Assembly (NCBI GenBank): GCA_003344405.1
Contig: NOWV01000022.1
Span: 558,001-622,000, forward strand
Length of the DNA stretch: 64,000 nt
Reading direction: 5' to 3'
From: Trichoplax sp. H2
Lineage: Eukaryota; Placozoa; Uniplacotomia; Trichoplacea
How positions within the stretch are numbered: the stretch's first letter is position 1; each line of letters opens with the position of its first letter. A model generated the notes under the pieces. It saw only the letters and a list, made by a program, of their open reading frames with translations, was not told where the DNA came from and made no database searches. Position numbers and translations under genes: made by a program. Positions 39,001 through 53,455 of the stretch are shown one piece after another.

Positions 39001-42000
39001 TTCTACCATATTCTTATCATCACTATCGATTTCATTTAAAAGAACGGTCAAGATTTCATCAAAAGCAACATCGCCTGTGGAAAATGAATTTTTAGTTTAG
39101 TCAACCATAATTAAAGATAGAAATAAAATTTCTGTTAGAAAAACTACGCACCAGTTCTGTCATGAAGATTGTGAAAAGATTTAGCCGCAGCCACTCTAAC
39201 ATCCTGTATATCATCGCATAATACTTTACGAATAACTGCCACCAAGGCATCAATAAATTGCAAAACCTATACGGTAGCAAATCCAGTTTTAAACATTTCT
39301 CAATCAATATGATACCATAGTTAACTACAAACAAGTAGGATAAAGTAGGAGATAGTTACTTGTTCTCTACTTATGCATGAGATGATTGCACCCAATCCAA
39401 TACATGTGCCTTTTCTTCTAATAACGTCATCATCTTCAATTCCTTGTTCTAGAATTGGAATCATCTCTGGTAAGACCCGGTCTCCTAATTTTGTTACTAA
39501 ATCTGTTAAGCTAGCAGTGGCCATCTGCAAGTAAAGATATTCAAATATTAACTTATGAAGCGCATTTTAAATGAGTGTAAACTGCTACAGCTACGCACAT
39601 GTCTCATATCCAAGCTAGAGCTAGCAAGACAACCAATAAGCTTCACAAATAGGTTAGGCAGCATTTCGCGTAAAGCCTTCGGCGTATTGATAACAATAAC
39701 TTTCCATACGTGCATAGCAGCTTGTCGAACCAAGTGCGCAGCATCTGATCTACACATATAGAGACCAGAAAGTACTCGATCGCGACGTCCTCGACCTAAT
39801 GCACCTAAAATCGACTACGTCAACAATCATAACATTTATTAATAAAAGTCGAAAAAACTGTACTGAGCGTAAAATAATTTAAGACGAATACAACCTGCAT
39901 CGAATTTTCTGTACCAAAGTTTTCTTCTTCTTTACCTTCTGTACTCATTTTACCAGTAACGCCAGATAAATGGAAAAGTAAATCACCGCACAATTGTACA
40001 GAACTAAAACGGATGCGCCAATTATCATCAAGCAATCCAGCTTCAAGTTGAGGTAGAAATAATGATATGGCAGTTTTAGAGTATAAACTAATAATTAGTT
40101 GAGCTGCCCGGAGAGAAGTATCTCTTACATATTCTGTTTCATCAGCTAGACCCTAAGAGAAAAGCCGTTGTTGTACTAATTAGTGTTTTATCACTAATAT
40201 TGCCATTACCAAGAACTATAGCATAACAGCACCATTACCATGGAGGATAAATTTTACCTGTAGTACGCTAGGTATGATACTACCAATAAATGGAGAGAAA
40301 TCATCTTTAAATGTCATTGGTAAATAAATAAAGAGCATCAAGTATCCATCTCTGACATTTGGTGGCACATCTCTTCGTTGAGTCGTTGCAATTATATCAG
40401 GGAGTAGTTTTTCAAGTCTCTCCAAGCCCAATCCGTATACAACTTCGCTTAGACCTATCGAAAATCCAATGAACGTTACGCTTTACATGATATTCTAAAA
40501 AACTATGTTAATACTGTATTAATGCACTAGAGTTATTGATATATGCTATACCTTGAGCCGCTCCAGATCTATCTACAGTACTGGTATCAGTTACTAATTT
40601 ATCCAATAACCAAGGCAATAAATCCTGAAAGGGTTGTTCTCCCATCCCTTTCACAAGAACTCCAAGTGCTTTAGAAGAAACGTGTCTCACCTACAATTTT
40701 AAGTCATACATTAAAGTATCAGGACTAAACTTATAACATAAAAATTTAATATTCCATAAAAAACGTAAACTACATTAGGCATCGGGTCCAAAAGAGCTTG
40801 CTTTAAACCAGGTACAATCGAAGGTAAGTACGGCGCTAAATCCTATAATAAAATAATTACTTCTTACTTCTTAATTTTACTAACGGCTTTTACTTTCGTA
40901 AGGTCATTACTAATCATTACTAATCAATCTTAATCACTATTAATCATTACTTTCATATCAGTTAATGTAAACATATTGCCAATAATTTGAGATGCCATCT
41001 TCTTCGTCTCAGATGATCGTTGCTGCAATGCTCTATGGATAACTGGCATAATGAGGGCTAAAGATGGTGCATCAATAAAGTGCACGAAAGATGTTGACAG
41101 TAATGTTTGCAAGCAAGTTGCCGTATGAATAGTCGGCTCACTGAGAGCATCAATTAGAATCGATGATATATCTACAAATACAACATTGGTTGTCATTAAA
41201 GTTATTAATAAAATGTTTATAAGGATAAAAGAGATAATAACGTCATTTGTAAAGTTACTTTGTATTTCAGGATTTTTAATAACGGAAGCAATCTGCTTCA
41301 GCGCATGTAAGCCAGCATGTTGTACTTTAGCATGTGAATCGCCTAAAATATCTACAAGGTTAGGCACTATATTTGGAAGGCATGATGATAACTGCTTAGG
41401 AGCACAGTGAGCCATAGCTCCGAGTAGTTCTACACTACCAGTTTTAGTTCGCCAAGAATCTTCTTTTAGAGCATCCAACAATGATGGAAAAATCAGTTTA
41501 ACACCATGAGCACTTAATTTCTGCATGATTACTTTTGCTGCATCCTCTGTTGCCTAAGTTAATTTTAATTTTAATACTGTTTAACTTAACATCATCGTGC
41601 CGATCTTAATCGATAATTAAGGAAATCTATTGATGATTTTAAAACCAAGAAATTTACCTCTCTAACGTATTGGTTTCCATCGCCGAAGCAAGTTAATAAA
41701 TGAGGTAAAATTACTACGATATACGGCTCGAATATTCTACCAAGCAAAGAGAATAATATCTCCAAAGCAAATAATGACCCTTCCGAAATACCGTACAAAA
41801 ATATTTTAAAAGCAAATAAAACATAGTTCATATTTGAATATTATATGAAATCCACAGTATTAAAACCTTCTCTTCGTTTATAGTTTTTCTTATCTTGTAT
41901 AGCTTCTTCCAGTGCCGACATAATGTTTAATTGTTTCAATGATAATATTCCAAGACCTTTCACAATACCCGCCAGTCCGTAAGCGGCTCCCCTTCTTTCG

Positions 42001-45000
42001 CCATATTGACCGGATTCAAATAGCTAATTATTTCAATTAGTACAGCACAGTATTACAACACTGAGGTTCTTGTTAACACATTCGCATGCAGGTAAGAACA
42101 TTATACTATCAAACCTGTTGTAACATTCTCTTTATTAGATCTGGAACTTTATGTTTGACAGCAGGTATTACAGGAGGCAAACAATTAGCTACCGCTTGTT
42201 GAACCTTACGTTAATTAAAACAGTAAATTAAAATCTTTAATGAGTGATATTTGCTAAAGCAGATAATTATCATGAAACTACTTTACATTTAAAAATTCGA
42301 TTAAGAGAGCATATTTACCGGCTGCGAGGGAGTTGACAATGTGTCCAAAAGTTTATCGATGATGGGTAACATCTACAAATTTTTAAAAATTATAATCATT
42401 ATCAATTTACGAATCCAAAATAGAGACGAATGCGTACAAAAATGAAGTCAGCAACATACCTTAGGATCATCCTTATCCAAATGTTTTGCTAGAGAGCCCA
42501 TAACGACAACAACAGCTTGCCTAATTGCATCTTCAGCGGAAGTATTAGGAGCGTTATCAAGGTAACTTTGCAACGTCGGCAGTAAGTTCCCTACAACAGC
42601 CTACAATATATATATTGTTACCATCATCTTTTATCATTAGGCTTATCTCTACGCCAATTAGGGTTAATATACTCATAAAACATTGCTAATCTGACAGAAG
42701 CGTCACGGCAATATTAGTTCTATATTTACATATTAGGGACAAACCTTGCCATGCTCATTTATAATTGCTAATGCAGCGTCAAGCATATGCTTTCTAACAT
42801 TTTCATCGCGATCACCAAGACTCAAGGGGACGAAAAAATTAAATATATTTGATACCTGTTTGAAGTTCGAAATGTTAATTGATGATGGAGAGAAAACACA
42901 ACCATACTTAATGTAACAGCAAACAATAAGCTATGCTTTACATGATTTTTGCTCATCAACGGAGCCATCAATTCTATAGTTTGGCCAAGGCCACATCTTG
43001 CACGCCATTTATCTTTAGGTTCTTCATCATTTCTACGCCCCATAAGGTCTCGAGTTGGTTGTATAAGCTGAAAAATGTGAAGTAATTATTTTAATACTGA
43101 TATTAACTTACAATTGAATTATGAGTAAGTGCACCTACAATTAGATTCTTATCATATAATTCCAAAATTTGCTTAATGACAACATCGATCTGATCTGGAT
43201 ACTTGTTCACGGCAGCAGTGACAGCCATAGAACTGATTTTTCTGAGCATTTCATCATCATTAACTACAAACTCGAGTAAAGTCGCGCAAATACCAGGCTC
43301 TAAAGAAAAATCTAGATCCTCCCATAATCTGTCAAATTATAGAACATTTAATTCATTTTAATCTTAACACGTTTTCTAAATAAAATTAGTTACCTTTTCG
43401 AAAGATTTGCAACGTCTTCATTGGTATCAAATCTCAATACCCAAATGGATTTCAAGAAACTTGTACAACGCAGGCGAGCATCATCGGCGGAAATGTTTAC
43501 CGATTTTAAATCTTTAAGGCAACATAAGGTACGAGTCATGCCTAGAAGACCGGATAACACAGATTTTCTCAAAATAACTTCCGGTGACATTAACCCCAAT
43601 AGCAGGACATCAAGTTGCTCAGCTGTAACGTTTCGATAACAATTTTCATCGCCAAGAGTGCTACACAATCGCTCCAAACTATCGCATGCTACTCGCTGCA
43701 CGAAATTTCATGTTAAGTCAAAAAATTGTTGGATCAAGTAAGTTAAGGTTAATATTGGACAAATTTACCTGTAAGTTAACTTCTTGAATTCCACTGACGG
43801 GTAAAGCTATGAAATCTATTAGAAGGGAAAGCATATCATACGATGGAAGGAATTGTGGATCGTCCTGTAAGCAAACCCAGTTTTTTCAATAATGATTGTT
43901 AGTCTTATACACAATAAGATAGGGCTTGTAAAATATTAGAATATAATTATATGATATAAAAAGAACGTACCTCACTAACAGTACTTGATTCGGTTGTAGC
44001 TCGGCTAATGCGAAATTGCGAATGCTCACATATAACTGCCAAAGCTCGTTCCAGTAACTCGTTACTTCGTTCTATTGTTGTTACAATATAACGTAGTAAC
44101 GGAAAACAGTAAGAAAATGCATAGGTTGATAATTTCTTATTGATTTGTACGGTGTTGTGACCACTATCCTTAGTAGATAGTCTTTGATATAAGCGTTCCA
44201 TTGATAAACGAATATGTGATTTAATATCAATCATTCTCCATTCACTGTCTAGGTTCGTATCAGATTCCGTAATACGAATAGTACATGATATTACAGTATC
44301 AGCTGTAATTCAGGCATAAACAAAATGTTAGTATAAAATACAACCGTCTCATATCTAGCTAGATTAGAAACAGTGCGAAAGAGCAATAAATAAAAATATA
44401 TAAATTTACCCAGGAGTGTATCTTCACGATTGGTAAAAGCACAAGTACGAAGTTTATAACATAATGTTTTCGCATATGATTTGGCAATGGGAGATTGAAT
44501 TAGAGATAATAACACCGGTAGTAAACTAGATACATGACGTTGCAAGCAGCCTGGATTTGAATTGATGATGGACTCTAGTATCTGCGAGGACCTTGTAAGC
44601 GATGTATCTAACTGTGTGCATTAATGTGAGAATAATAATTATTCTTATGATACCCTGTGGTACGTAATTGCAAGGTACCAAGTTGTAAGCTTATCGGTCT
44701 TTATGAAACTTACCGATTTTAGTCTTGCACGTATTTCAGATTCCTTCTGTAACTGTGCTTTCATCAGCTCACGTTGTTTACTATCTAATGCTGCCATGCC
44801 AGATTCTTTATTGCCTTTTCGCTTACTGATTTCCTAAGATACAAGGATGAGGTTCAATATCGCACTATCAAAGCTACCAACACTGAAATAGCGGATTTTC
44901 TTTACAAGCATTATAATAGAAGTAGTACACTTACACGTCTAATTTCATCATCCATTAATTGATCTTCATACGAATACGCTTTCGATTCTCTTTTGACATT

Positions 45001-48000
45001 TTTTGCTCTACTATCGGCATTTAAGCTATAGAATTACAGTCATCAACATCATTTTTTGTAATTATCATTTGGTTTTTTTTGAAAGCAAATTAAAAATTTC
45101 GACGAAAATAATAATAACCTTGCGATCAAATTTTGATTCGACAATTCTCCTTCAGGACATAAAAAAATTTTGTAATCTTCGTCCGAAATATTTAGCAAAG
45201 CCTCTTGGTTGAAATCTTGCAGAACATTATTAACCATTGCATCGACAAATTGACTTCCAACAACTTTAGAAAGAGTTTCTATGACATTCCTGACACCCTA
45301 TCATAGTAATACTGTATTACAAACTGGTAAAAAGGTAGCATATTAAAAGAAATAAAAATAAAACTGAACCGAAAAAGAATACCTCAAACGACGTACGACT
45401 TTCCTCCATCATAGCAATAATTTCACCTAATCGACTTTGGACACATTCCTTAGCAATTACACCATTACTTTTTAATAGCTTTAACCAACATCGTCCGTCA
45501 ACTATAGCTAAAGGTAAAGTATGAGAATTTCTATAGCGTGATAGCAATAACAGTGAATTATATGAACCGATGACTTCTACCTATATCGGGTTCGTGAGTA
45601 TCAATCAAGATTTTGACTGCTAGTTCTTCATTAAATTGGTTACTAAGGTGTGCAGTTGCTGATGCTTCAAAAATTGTTTTAAGAGCAAAGACGAATATTT
45701 TTCTAGTCTTTTCCTGATTGCTACTACCTTCCTCTTTAGACGTATCAGTCTATACATATATACACATACACATATAAATCGAACATACAGCCTAAGTAAC
45801 TAATTAACTTGACATTATTAATACATATAAGATTTCCTAATATTTCAAACCTTCTGAGATAAGCAAACTCTATAATGTTCTCTAAAGCATTGTAGTAGAC
45901 AATCCAGTACATGAACTCCATTTAGAGTAATAGACTTCAAAATGGTTACGACATCTCTTGCTCCTTTACGGATTGCCCAACTATCATGTGTTAATCCATG
46001 AACAATGACGCTAGCAAGTGGGCTTTAAGCAAAAAATAATAGCACATATTGAATTACTTCCAGATTTACCCAACTAATAGGTATAAACAGTAGTGTCAAA
46101 GAACAAATAATGTTCCTTAGTATTAACCTTAAATTTTCTGCGGTTAGTTTAGAAGAGTGACATTTCAGGAGTATTTCAACGAATTCTAATACTAGTGCTA
46201 AATCTGTAAATAATGAGAAATTGTTATCAAACAAAAAAATTTCTAATCTAGCATTAGATAAGAGCTGCATATTAGTATCTACTACCTTCGTCACTACAAT
46301 TGTTCATGAATTTATCGGAAGTAAATAGTTTGGAATTTGCATTAAGTACAGCTGACCAAAATCCAGTAAAATCGCAATCTATATTAAGTGTTTCATAACA
46401 TCAGAAATTCAAATATTTTCCTTTGTATTTTTAGCTACATCCTAGTACAATTTACCTGACGCTTGTCCAGCTACACTTAACTTGCATAAAATAATGGCAG
46501 CTATTAAACCCTCTATTCTTGATGGTTGTTGACTAATTTGGGAAGTACACTTACTAAAGACCTAGTAAAGTTGACATCCAACATTACTCTTTTCATAAAG
46601 CATAGCAAAATCTAATCACAGTTTTAATACCTCTAGAATAGAACCTAGTACTGGAGCTCCGTATTTAAGGCAATCACCTTTATTTTCAAAGGCATAAAAA
46701 TGAAGGTTATACTCGACCTTACTTCAAACAGACAGTCAATAATCAAAATTGTATCATTGATGCAACCATTTCTAACCTTTAAGGCATTTAGCTAAGAATT
46801 TCAAATAAGCAACACGTACGGTAGGTGTCGAGGCTTTATCAAGTGATCCATTCTTTAACAGATCAATTTAATCATTTAAGTATAGAATGTAAATAAGATT
46901 TGAAATAAACCAATCCTAGCATCTTAAACGGTACCTTTAAATATTCAAACAGAAACTTGGGTATTTCCGAAGTAATTGCTTCTGCCCATAAATTTATCAC
47001 CGATATTGCATATATGTGCGATCCTTCATGAGCTAAACAAATTTGTTGCATTGTATTAAAAAAATTGCAACGTTTAATGAAAATGACAGTATCCTATTCT
47101 TACTTTCTTGCTTTGTATAATTTACGAGCTCTTGGCAAGCAAAGATAGCCAACTCTTCTTTTTTAGAGCTACCACTAACACTGTGATAACTTATACATCG
47201 GAGGCCTGTAATTGTATTGTTGCCATATCACAAACATTAAATAGTTTTATTTAATACCTAGCAATACCGTACATAATTATATCATCTTCATATTTTTAAT
47301 AACCTTCTAAAATAGATACACGTTGTGTCCAAACAGTTATTTTTCCTTCAGAACCTAAGACAAGAAATATCATGAGAAACCAATGGTAACTTCGTAAGTT
47401 TACGTCAATTTACAAAAAGGTTCAACATAAATAAAAAGTGTTTTATATGTATCAAAGATAATGTCCATCTTTTATGTTATAAAACCAATCTACCTTTCAA
47501 TATTGATAACAAATAGTTAAAAAAACTTTTTGTAGCACCAGAGTCTGTACACTGGCGAATAAAATTTTTAATCATCAACGATGCTTCTTTGCAAATTTCT
47601 TGCTTGGATGAACGGAGCGCAGCTGAATAAAATATAGTAAAAGTAATTAGCTACTAATTTTATACAATTGAATGTTTACAAGAGTACAATGACTTATAGT
47701 TCAGCTTACAGGCGGTAATTTTGGAAATGTCCATCAGATATTGACTTAGATCAATTCTGACCGAATCGAATAAGGATGGCATACCTGCGATCGAAATATA
47801 AAGTGTAAGCGTTATTACAGATATAAGTCTAATCTAAAACTATGTTATGGCTGTCAAATTTTTGAAAAGATGAAGTTTAATATCACACATACATATAATA
47901 GCAACATCGAGGTTACGTAATGCAGCTTTTTGGACCGCTGGAAGGACCTTTTCTTTAAATTCAGCGTGATCGATATTATATATTAAGTACTTTGTCCAGA

Positions 48001-50997
48001 TCTAACAAACGTGCGGTAGAGAGAAGGTAACAGATTATTATAAACTCTTTGTATATCTGTAGACGATAGTTAGTAAAAAATACTGTACAATTTATTACGG
48101 AAGCAATTTCAACGGAATTAAAGTAAATAATATTTGTAGTAGCAATTTGATAAATGTAATAAAAGTAACATAGCAGTCTTACCAAGATGTGTCTGGGAGG
48201 GACAGTTTTACTATTAATCACTGTTTTCAAGAATAGATTGAGCAGTTGTCCCTGAATATTACAGAAAACATATTACCGAAATTACTGTAAGATGTTATAA
48301 ATTAACATACCAATTCATTCAACACATCTATTACAATTACTGTAAGATAAGTAAAATGTTGACTTACTTTATACTTCGAAATAGTCCCATTATCACGTAA
48401 GGATATCAAATACTTTAAGATCACCCCTAACATACTGAGGTAGTACTGTGGAGTGGGAAATTGTAAATTTATTCAATAATTTTTCAATGTATTAGATAAT
48501 AGGACTAATACACAGTCTTTGCTATACTTTTTACCTGCTCACCATCAAGGTTAGTGATAACGTCTAAGTATACAGTCGCTAACTCTGGAAACTAGATAAA
48601 TAAAACGACAATCGCATGATATAATCCCATTACGGCTTCATAGCACTAGTATGGAGTTCTGTCATTGGTAGATAGCAAAATCACATTTAATATCTTCACT
48701 CTGAAAATTACCAGTTTAAAATTATTGACCAAGTATCTATTCGCCACGTTTACTAGTCTTTCATTATTGCTAGAAAGAACGAAATCCAATAGCTGACTCT
48801 GCATAACGATCTATGATTGAAATATGAAATAGGGTCATAATGCAAACGTTATATTATGTAAGTCACATAAGAACTTAAAGAGTAAATTGGATGAGATAAC
48901 CGTTCGATATAACGTACAAGTTTATTCAGTGCAGGACTGGTAAATGTTTTAGATGAATTGAATACGTTACGCTGTATGATGCAGAGCCAATTTAGCATTA
49001 TTAATACCTCCCTAGACGTTGATGTGCTATAAAAAATAAAAGTAGTGTACAAAATTCTTAGCAAATTCTACACTTACGATTTCTGTATGGATACGTATAT
49101 TGATTGATATCAATATACTCAAGACATTAACGAAGACATATTCCTTATGAGTTAATTAATAACTTACGTGCTTAGGCGACCAAGAGTGAATGCAGCTTCT
49201 TGCTGTAATAGTGGTAACAAGCACTTGATAGCCAATTTAGCTATTGAGATTAAAATAAATTGATAGTCATTAGCTTCCGTTGAGAGATACGATTAGATGT
49301 CACTCTAGGTGTACATGTAAGATAATTATTCCATAGAACGATAGATATTATACAACTCACATACTCGAAAACAATATCATAATTACATTATCCTGTTGTA
49401 ACTACTATAAAATACTTTAAATCACTTGAAATAATACAAAAATGAATTTCTACTTGCATCATAACTGTACACAATGCAATAGCAATTAATGCTATATAAC
49501 TTCAACTTTACCAGTCAATTGTTAAGCCTATATGGTACTGAATATAAAATATATGTAACGTATTTGCTGTATCAAAATAGATAACGCATTCGTTAGTATA
49601 CTGTATTGTAAGCGTTACTTAAGTTGTCACAGATATGATGCTAATATTGCAAAAGTAACAATACGTCGATTACGTTTGTAACAGTTTACATCAATTAAAT
49701 ATTAATTAAATATTTTTAGAGATATTTGAAACTTAAGAAATTTACCATGAGATCCAGCCAAGGTATGTATGACACCAGCAACTTTTAAGCGATTTCTCCG
49801 AAGTCTTTTTTAAAATAGTAAACATGTAAAAGGAGCAAAGGTAAATTATCTATTGAAGATATACATGATGTAACAAAGTACCCTATTCAGTAATAATATA
49901 ATTATTATTAAAAAAGGAGATTACTAATGTATCGTAGGATAACAAGCAATACATAGTTTGAGGTAGGTGAAGTGAAATTTTCAAGAGATTAATTTACCGA
50001 AGATTTCTCACAGACAGCATGAGATGATAGCATATTTGTTTGACTGCATCTTCTGGTAAATCTGTCATAACGTGAAAGCCAAATTTGAAAGTTAAGTACA
50101 GAGAATAATTGATTGGCTGTAATAAACGCAGTAGGCACAAAACTAGTGCGTCCAGTAGCAATGGCAAAATTGATTAAAACAAATAGGGTAGAATAGTTCA
50201 GTCCATGATTAAAGAGCTAGTATTTCAGATTATTGTATTTCTATATTCTATCTAACGTAGTATACTGAGAAAATGTTTTACGACATGTACTCGTATATAC
50301 GCGTATGCACTGAATTTATAGTACTCCATTTTTGCAATCAGTGACTATCTGGATAGAAAATCATGGTCACAAAGTTATTTTTCTGCTTTAATGTACGTTT
50401 GTATGCAAATGATACAATGTATTTAGTATCTCTGTATGAAACTGAAGTAACATTATTAGCTTCTCAATATTTGATCCTTTTTCAGCTGCAGTGCGCGTAT
50501 TATATGTTAGTCTACTCGTACATTTAATCTAAAGTAGTGTAGTAATGAAAAGGTTCAGCAATATAATCCATGTATCGAATTTATAACACTAAGATTTTGC
50601 AGGCAAATAACCATCGGGATAGAAAGATATAGTGATGAAGTCATTTTTTTCTGATTTAATATACGGTTGTACTTTAATTATGTAATGGAATTACTGTATC
50701 TATTGTAGAACACCAACATCGTATTAGCACATTGCTTCAATATCTGATCTTTTTCAGCTTTATTACGTGTCTTTTAACCTCCATAGTATTACTTTTATCA
50801 TAAAATCACACATAAAGCTGCTATAAAGTCTTTTCACTGCAATACACAGACGATTCCTAGCATTAGCTGATGCCTACTATCGTTATCCATTCTACGGATA
50901 CGTATCAATTCAAAAGTAGAACATTACCCTTGTTGGCAAAGTAAGCAAGGATTGTATTATTTCGGAATAGGGCATGTTGGAAAGCTGCCGATGACAT
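36064..50997 (-). CDS. GCN1: GCN1, HEAT-repeat activator of eIF2alpha kinase GCN2
   Basis: Very large multi-exon gene. GCN1 binds translating or collided ribosomes and delivers the uncharged-tRNA or stall signal to GCN2. First exons: 50928-50997, 49998-50061, 49746-49804, 49168-49240, 48901-49026. Last exons: 37743-37973, 37454-37647, then 36673-36771, 36342-36560, 36064-36192. Diagnostic peptides include DLPEDAVK at the N-terminus, a Lys/Glu-rich stretch with [10 protein letters not shown] (about 44.8 kb), [57 protein letters not shown] and [11 protein letters not shown], in the order known for GCN1. Every exon junction I checked keeps frame, so the gene looks intact. ATG 50997 (MSSAAF) is the first in-frame Met. 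The N-terminus is then shorter than in vertebrates, and an extra upstream exon is possible because a good acceptor precedes it. Confidence 0.93.
37454..37973 (-). other. GCN1: GCN1 C-terminal GCN2-binding (RWD-binding) exons
   Basis: Two exons, 37743-37973 and 37454-37647, match the segment of GCN1 known to contact the RWD domain of GCN2. Motifs [27 protein letters not shown] and [20 protein letters not shown] are well conserved. The intervening 95-nt intron (37648-37742) starts with GC rather than GT. Confidence 0.75.
40951..41831 (-). other. GCN1: GCN1 eEF3-like HEAT core
   Basis: The most conserved part of GCN1, related to the HEAT region of elongation factor 3 and implicated in ribosome contact. 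Exons include 41259-41553 and 40951-41171, plus an upstream exon carrying [13 protein letters not shown] and [11 protein letters not shown]. An 87-nt intron at 41172-41258 separates NPEIQ from [11 protein letters not shown]. Confidence 0.8.
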
Positions 50998-51399
50998 ATT
51001 TTCTAATATTAAGACATTTTCCTGAGTTGGCAATCGATGTCGATGTACAAAGCAAAAGAAGAGAGATTATTTATTTCATTCCTATGCAGTGATAATGCTG
51101 GATCGATCAACCATCACTGTAATCAGTATTGCAGTCTTACCTTTTCTGTATTGGCCATCACTGGTTTATGGGAAAATGTGAATTTAAAATTCGATTTTCC
51201 AGAGTATTTCTGTATACACGAGCAGCTTCCGCTGTGTATTTCTTAAGAATCTTTGATGAGTAAAATGGAAAAAATTAATTTTACATACGAGTAGAATTGC
51301 AAGTTGATCAGCTGACTGCGCTAGTAGCCATGCTGTATCCCAGATCTATTTCATACTTGATTTGTATACGATCGTTGATAGGGCTGGTGGTCAACACCT

Positions 51400-51900
51400 C
51401 GTATAGTTATCTCAAGTTTTTACTGAATTATTCATCCAATACAGATGCTGCTTACCTTCGCTTTCGTTAGTATAATAATCAACAAGAAGAGTCCAAGTGG
51501 TTTTAAAATTAGTTTGCAGGCCTCGACAATCACTTTGGATCGCTTTCCTTTCAGCACGGTCCTTGCTGACTGTTCCCCGAGAATGTACAGTACAGGACAG
51601 TATGGGTTTAGACTGTACACTGTACAGAATGCATGACCATGCTTTGGGGGTAGCGAAAGGGTGGCCAGACCACTGTATTCTATTCTCATACATACACTCG
51701 TTCAGCATGCATTATCACAGTACTGGTATAGACTGTCGACTACTGTTCAAGCCTAGTACCATCGTCTATACTCTAGCATACAGTATAACACCACCAAGGA
51801 TTGGTTGCCCGTCTCGGCGTGTTCCACACACCTTGCTTGAACTGACACATAGACTTGTAGAAGAAAAATGGAACGCTGCACCATCGTAGCAGCGTTGGAT
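51400..51900. other. GC-richer island with overlapping frames and GTAC motifs
   Basis: This stretch is visibly less AT-rich than its surroundings. Open frames on both strands overlap (for example plus 51497-51889 and minus 51412-51708), as expected when stop-codon density falls, so I do not call a gene. It carries a TACAGTACAG and ACTGTACACTGTACA cluster at about 51585-51630, resembling the GTAC-rich sequence upstream of citron kinase. It may be a regulatory island for GCN1 or a repeat remnant. Confidence 0.35.
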
Positions 51901-52297
51901 TATATTTAATTATCACAGCTACTACTTTTATTAAGGCTGCTTAAAAAGCGACTGAGGAACCGCGAATAGTTGTGAATAAAACCTCTGCATCATAGAATTG
52001 ATATTTTTTCGTTTAACCGTATCGTAATTTCAGCTCATTACAGTAGTTTTGTATAGGCAATACAGTGATGGTATGTCGTGTAGAACTTAGGGATTTGCTC
52101 GATTTTAACAACTCAGAATTTTGACTTGACGGATTACGAACCTAGAGCTAAGAACCCGTACACTACAAACTGTGTTCAGCTATAGGCCGTTATTACACCT
52201 GTGCAGCGCTATAATTGCTTCTATACTAGCACTCCGTATTAAATTGCGTCAACCGACACCTGTCAGCATTTCCGTCTCAGTATATGCAAATTATTCC

Positions 52298-52576
52298 ACT
52301 ACTACAGCATTAAGGCATACTAGTTTGTCATAGTTAAGGTTAATAATACAAAGATAAAAATAATTTGAAGAACGCAATTGATTCTCTAACACTACTACAG
52401 CATAAAGGCATACTAGTTTGTCATAGTTAAGGTTAATAATACAGAGATAAAAATAATTTGAAGAACGCAATTGATTCTCTAACACTACTACAGCATAAAG
52501 GCATACTAGTTTGTCATAGTTAAGGTTAATAATACAAAGTTAAAAATAATTTGAAGAACGCAATTGATTCTCTAGC
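52298..52576. repeat. Minisatellite, three 93-bp units
   Basis: Three head-to-tail units of exactly 93 bp at 52298-52390, 52391-52483 and 52484-52576, each starting ACTACTACAGCAT and ending TTGATTCTCTARC. Only a few substitutions separate them, so the duplication is recent. Because 93 is a multiple of three, the minus strand reads as a 31-residue repeated peptide in two units, but a substitution gives a stop in the third. I judge it non-coding. Confidence 0.9.
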
Positions 52577-53449
52577 ATCCCATGCATCCATATCTTCATT
52601 TATTGAATTGAATAGACCTATAGCGGGCAAGCCTAGAGGTGCTATAGGCGGATCTCTTACATTCCTACAGTTTACATACGTGTATTGGGGTGAACAAGGA
52701 AAATTTCAATAGTACTCGTAATGATTGATTAACTGACTAAATCATACGCTTTCTTACGCGAACAAATTTTAGCAGCTAATAACTTTGTGTACTACAATCT
52801 TTCTTACTATACCGTATAAACATTATAATCATATACAACCAGCCAAAATATCACAATCTTAAGGCATAAGCTAAGGTTAGGGATATTTACGTATACAGTA
52901 ACCGTTTCCATAGCATAATCACTAAATCAATTAAAACTATTTTTCCAATGTGGTTATTTCATTGGCTGGAAATTACTAATATGGTACTGTACAATCTACA
53001 TCGAAGATCAACTCAAGCAAATGACGTAGCAATCCACTTTCTAATCCAAATACCTCGTTTCATATTAGCGCACACCCCAGAATATTTTATTACAAACATT
53101 TACAAAGGAATTAAAATGCCGTCTTATTTAAAATAGTAATAATCAATATGCCCTTATATCATTAACATCTAAGCTGAATCTGAGTTCTTATGGTCAGAGA
53201 ATGAATAATAATTTCCACTAGAGATTGATGTAATAAAAAATAAAAAATTAAGTAATGTGTATTCCATCTCTTCTTGCTAAGCTGAAAGTAATATACATGA
53301 AAACAAATACAGGCCTTATTAATAACAGCATTTAGTCTGATGAATATGATACTACCGTTACAATAAGAAACGATTTAAATAATCTTTCAAGAATTGTACC
53401 TGTATTCTTTATAAGCCTATTTATAACAAGAAAAATGAACCTGCAATTA

Positions 53450-53455
53450 TTTATT
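53450..53455 (-). terminator. Probable citron kinase poly(A) signal
   Basis: TTTATT on the plus strand (AATAAA on the minus strand), about 220 nt beyond the stop codon. Confidence 0.3.

Noticed and set aside
51497-51889. 130-codon plus-strand open frame
   Set aside because: Overlaps long frames on the other strand in a GC-richer, GTAC-repeat stretch; no domain, signal peptide or splice structure.
52291-52485. Minus-strand frame with a 31-residue repeated peptide
   Set aside because: It is the translation of the 93-bp minisatellite; the third unit has a stop and there is no start context.
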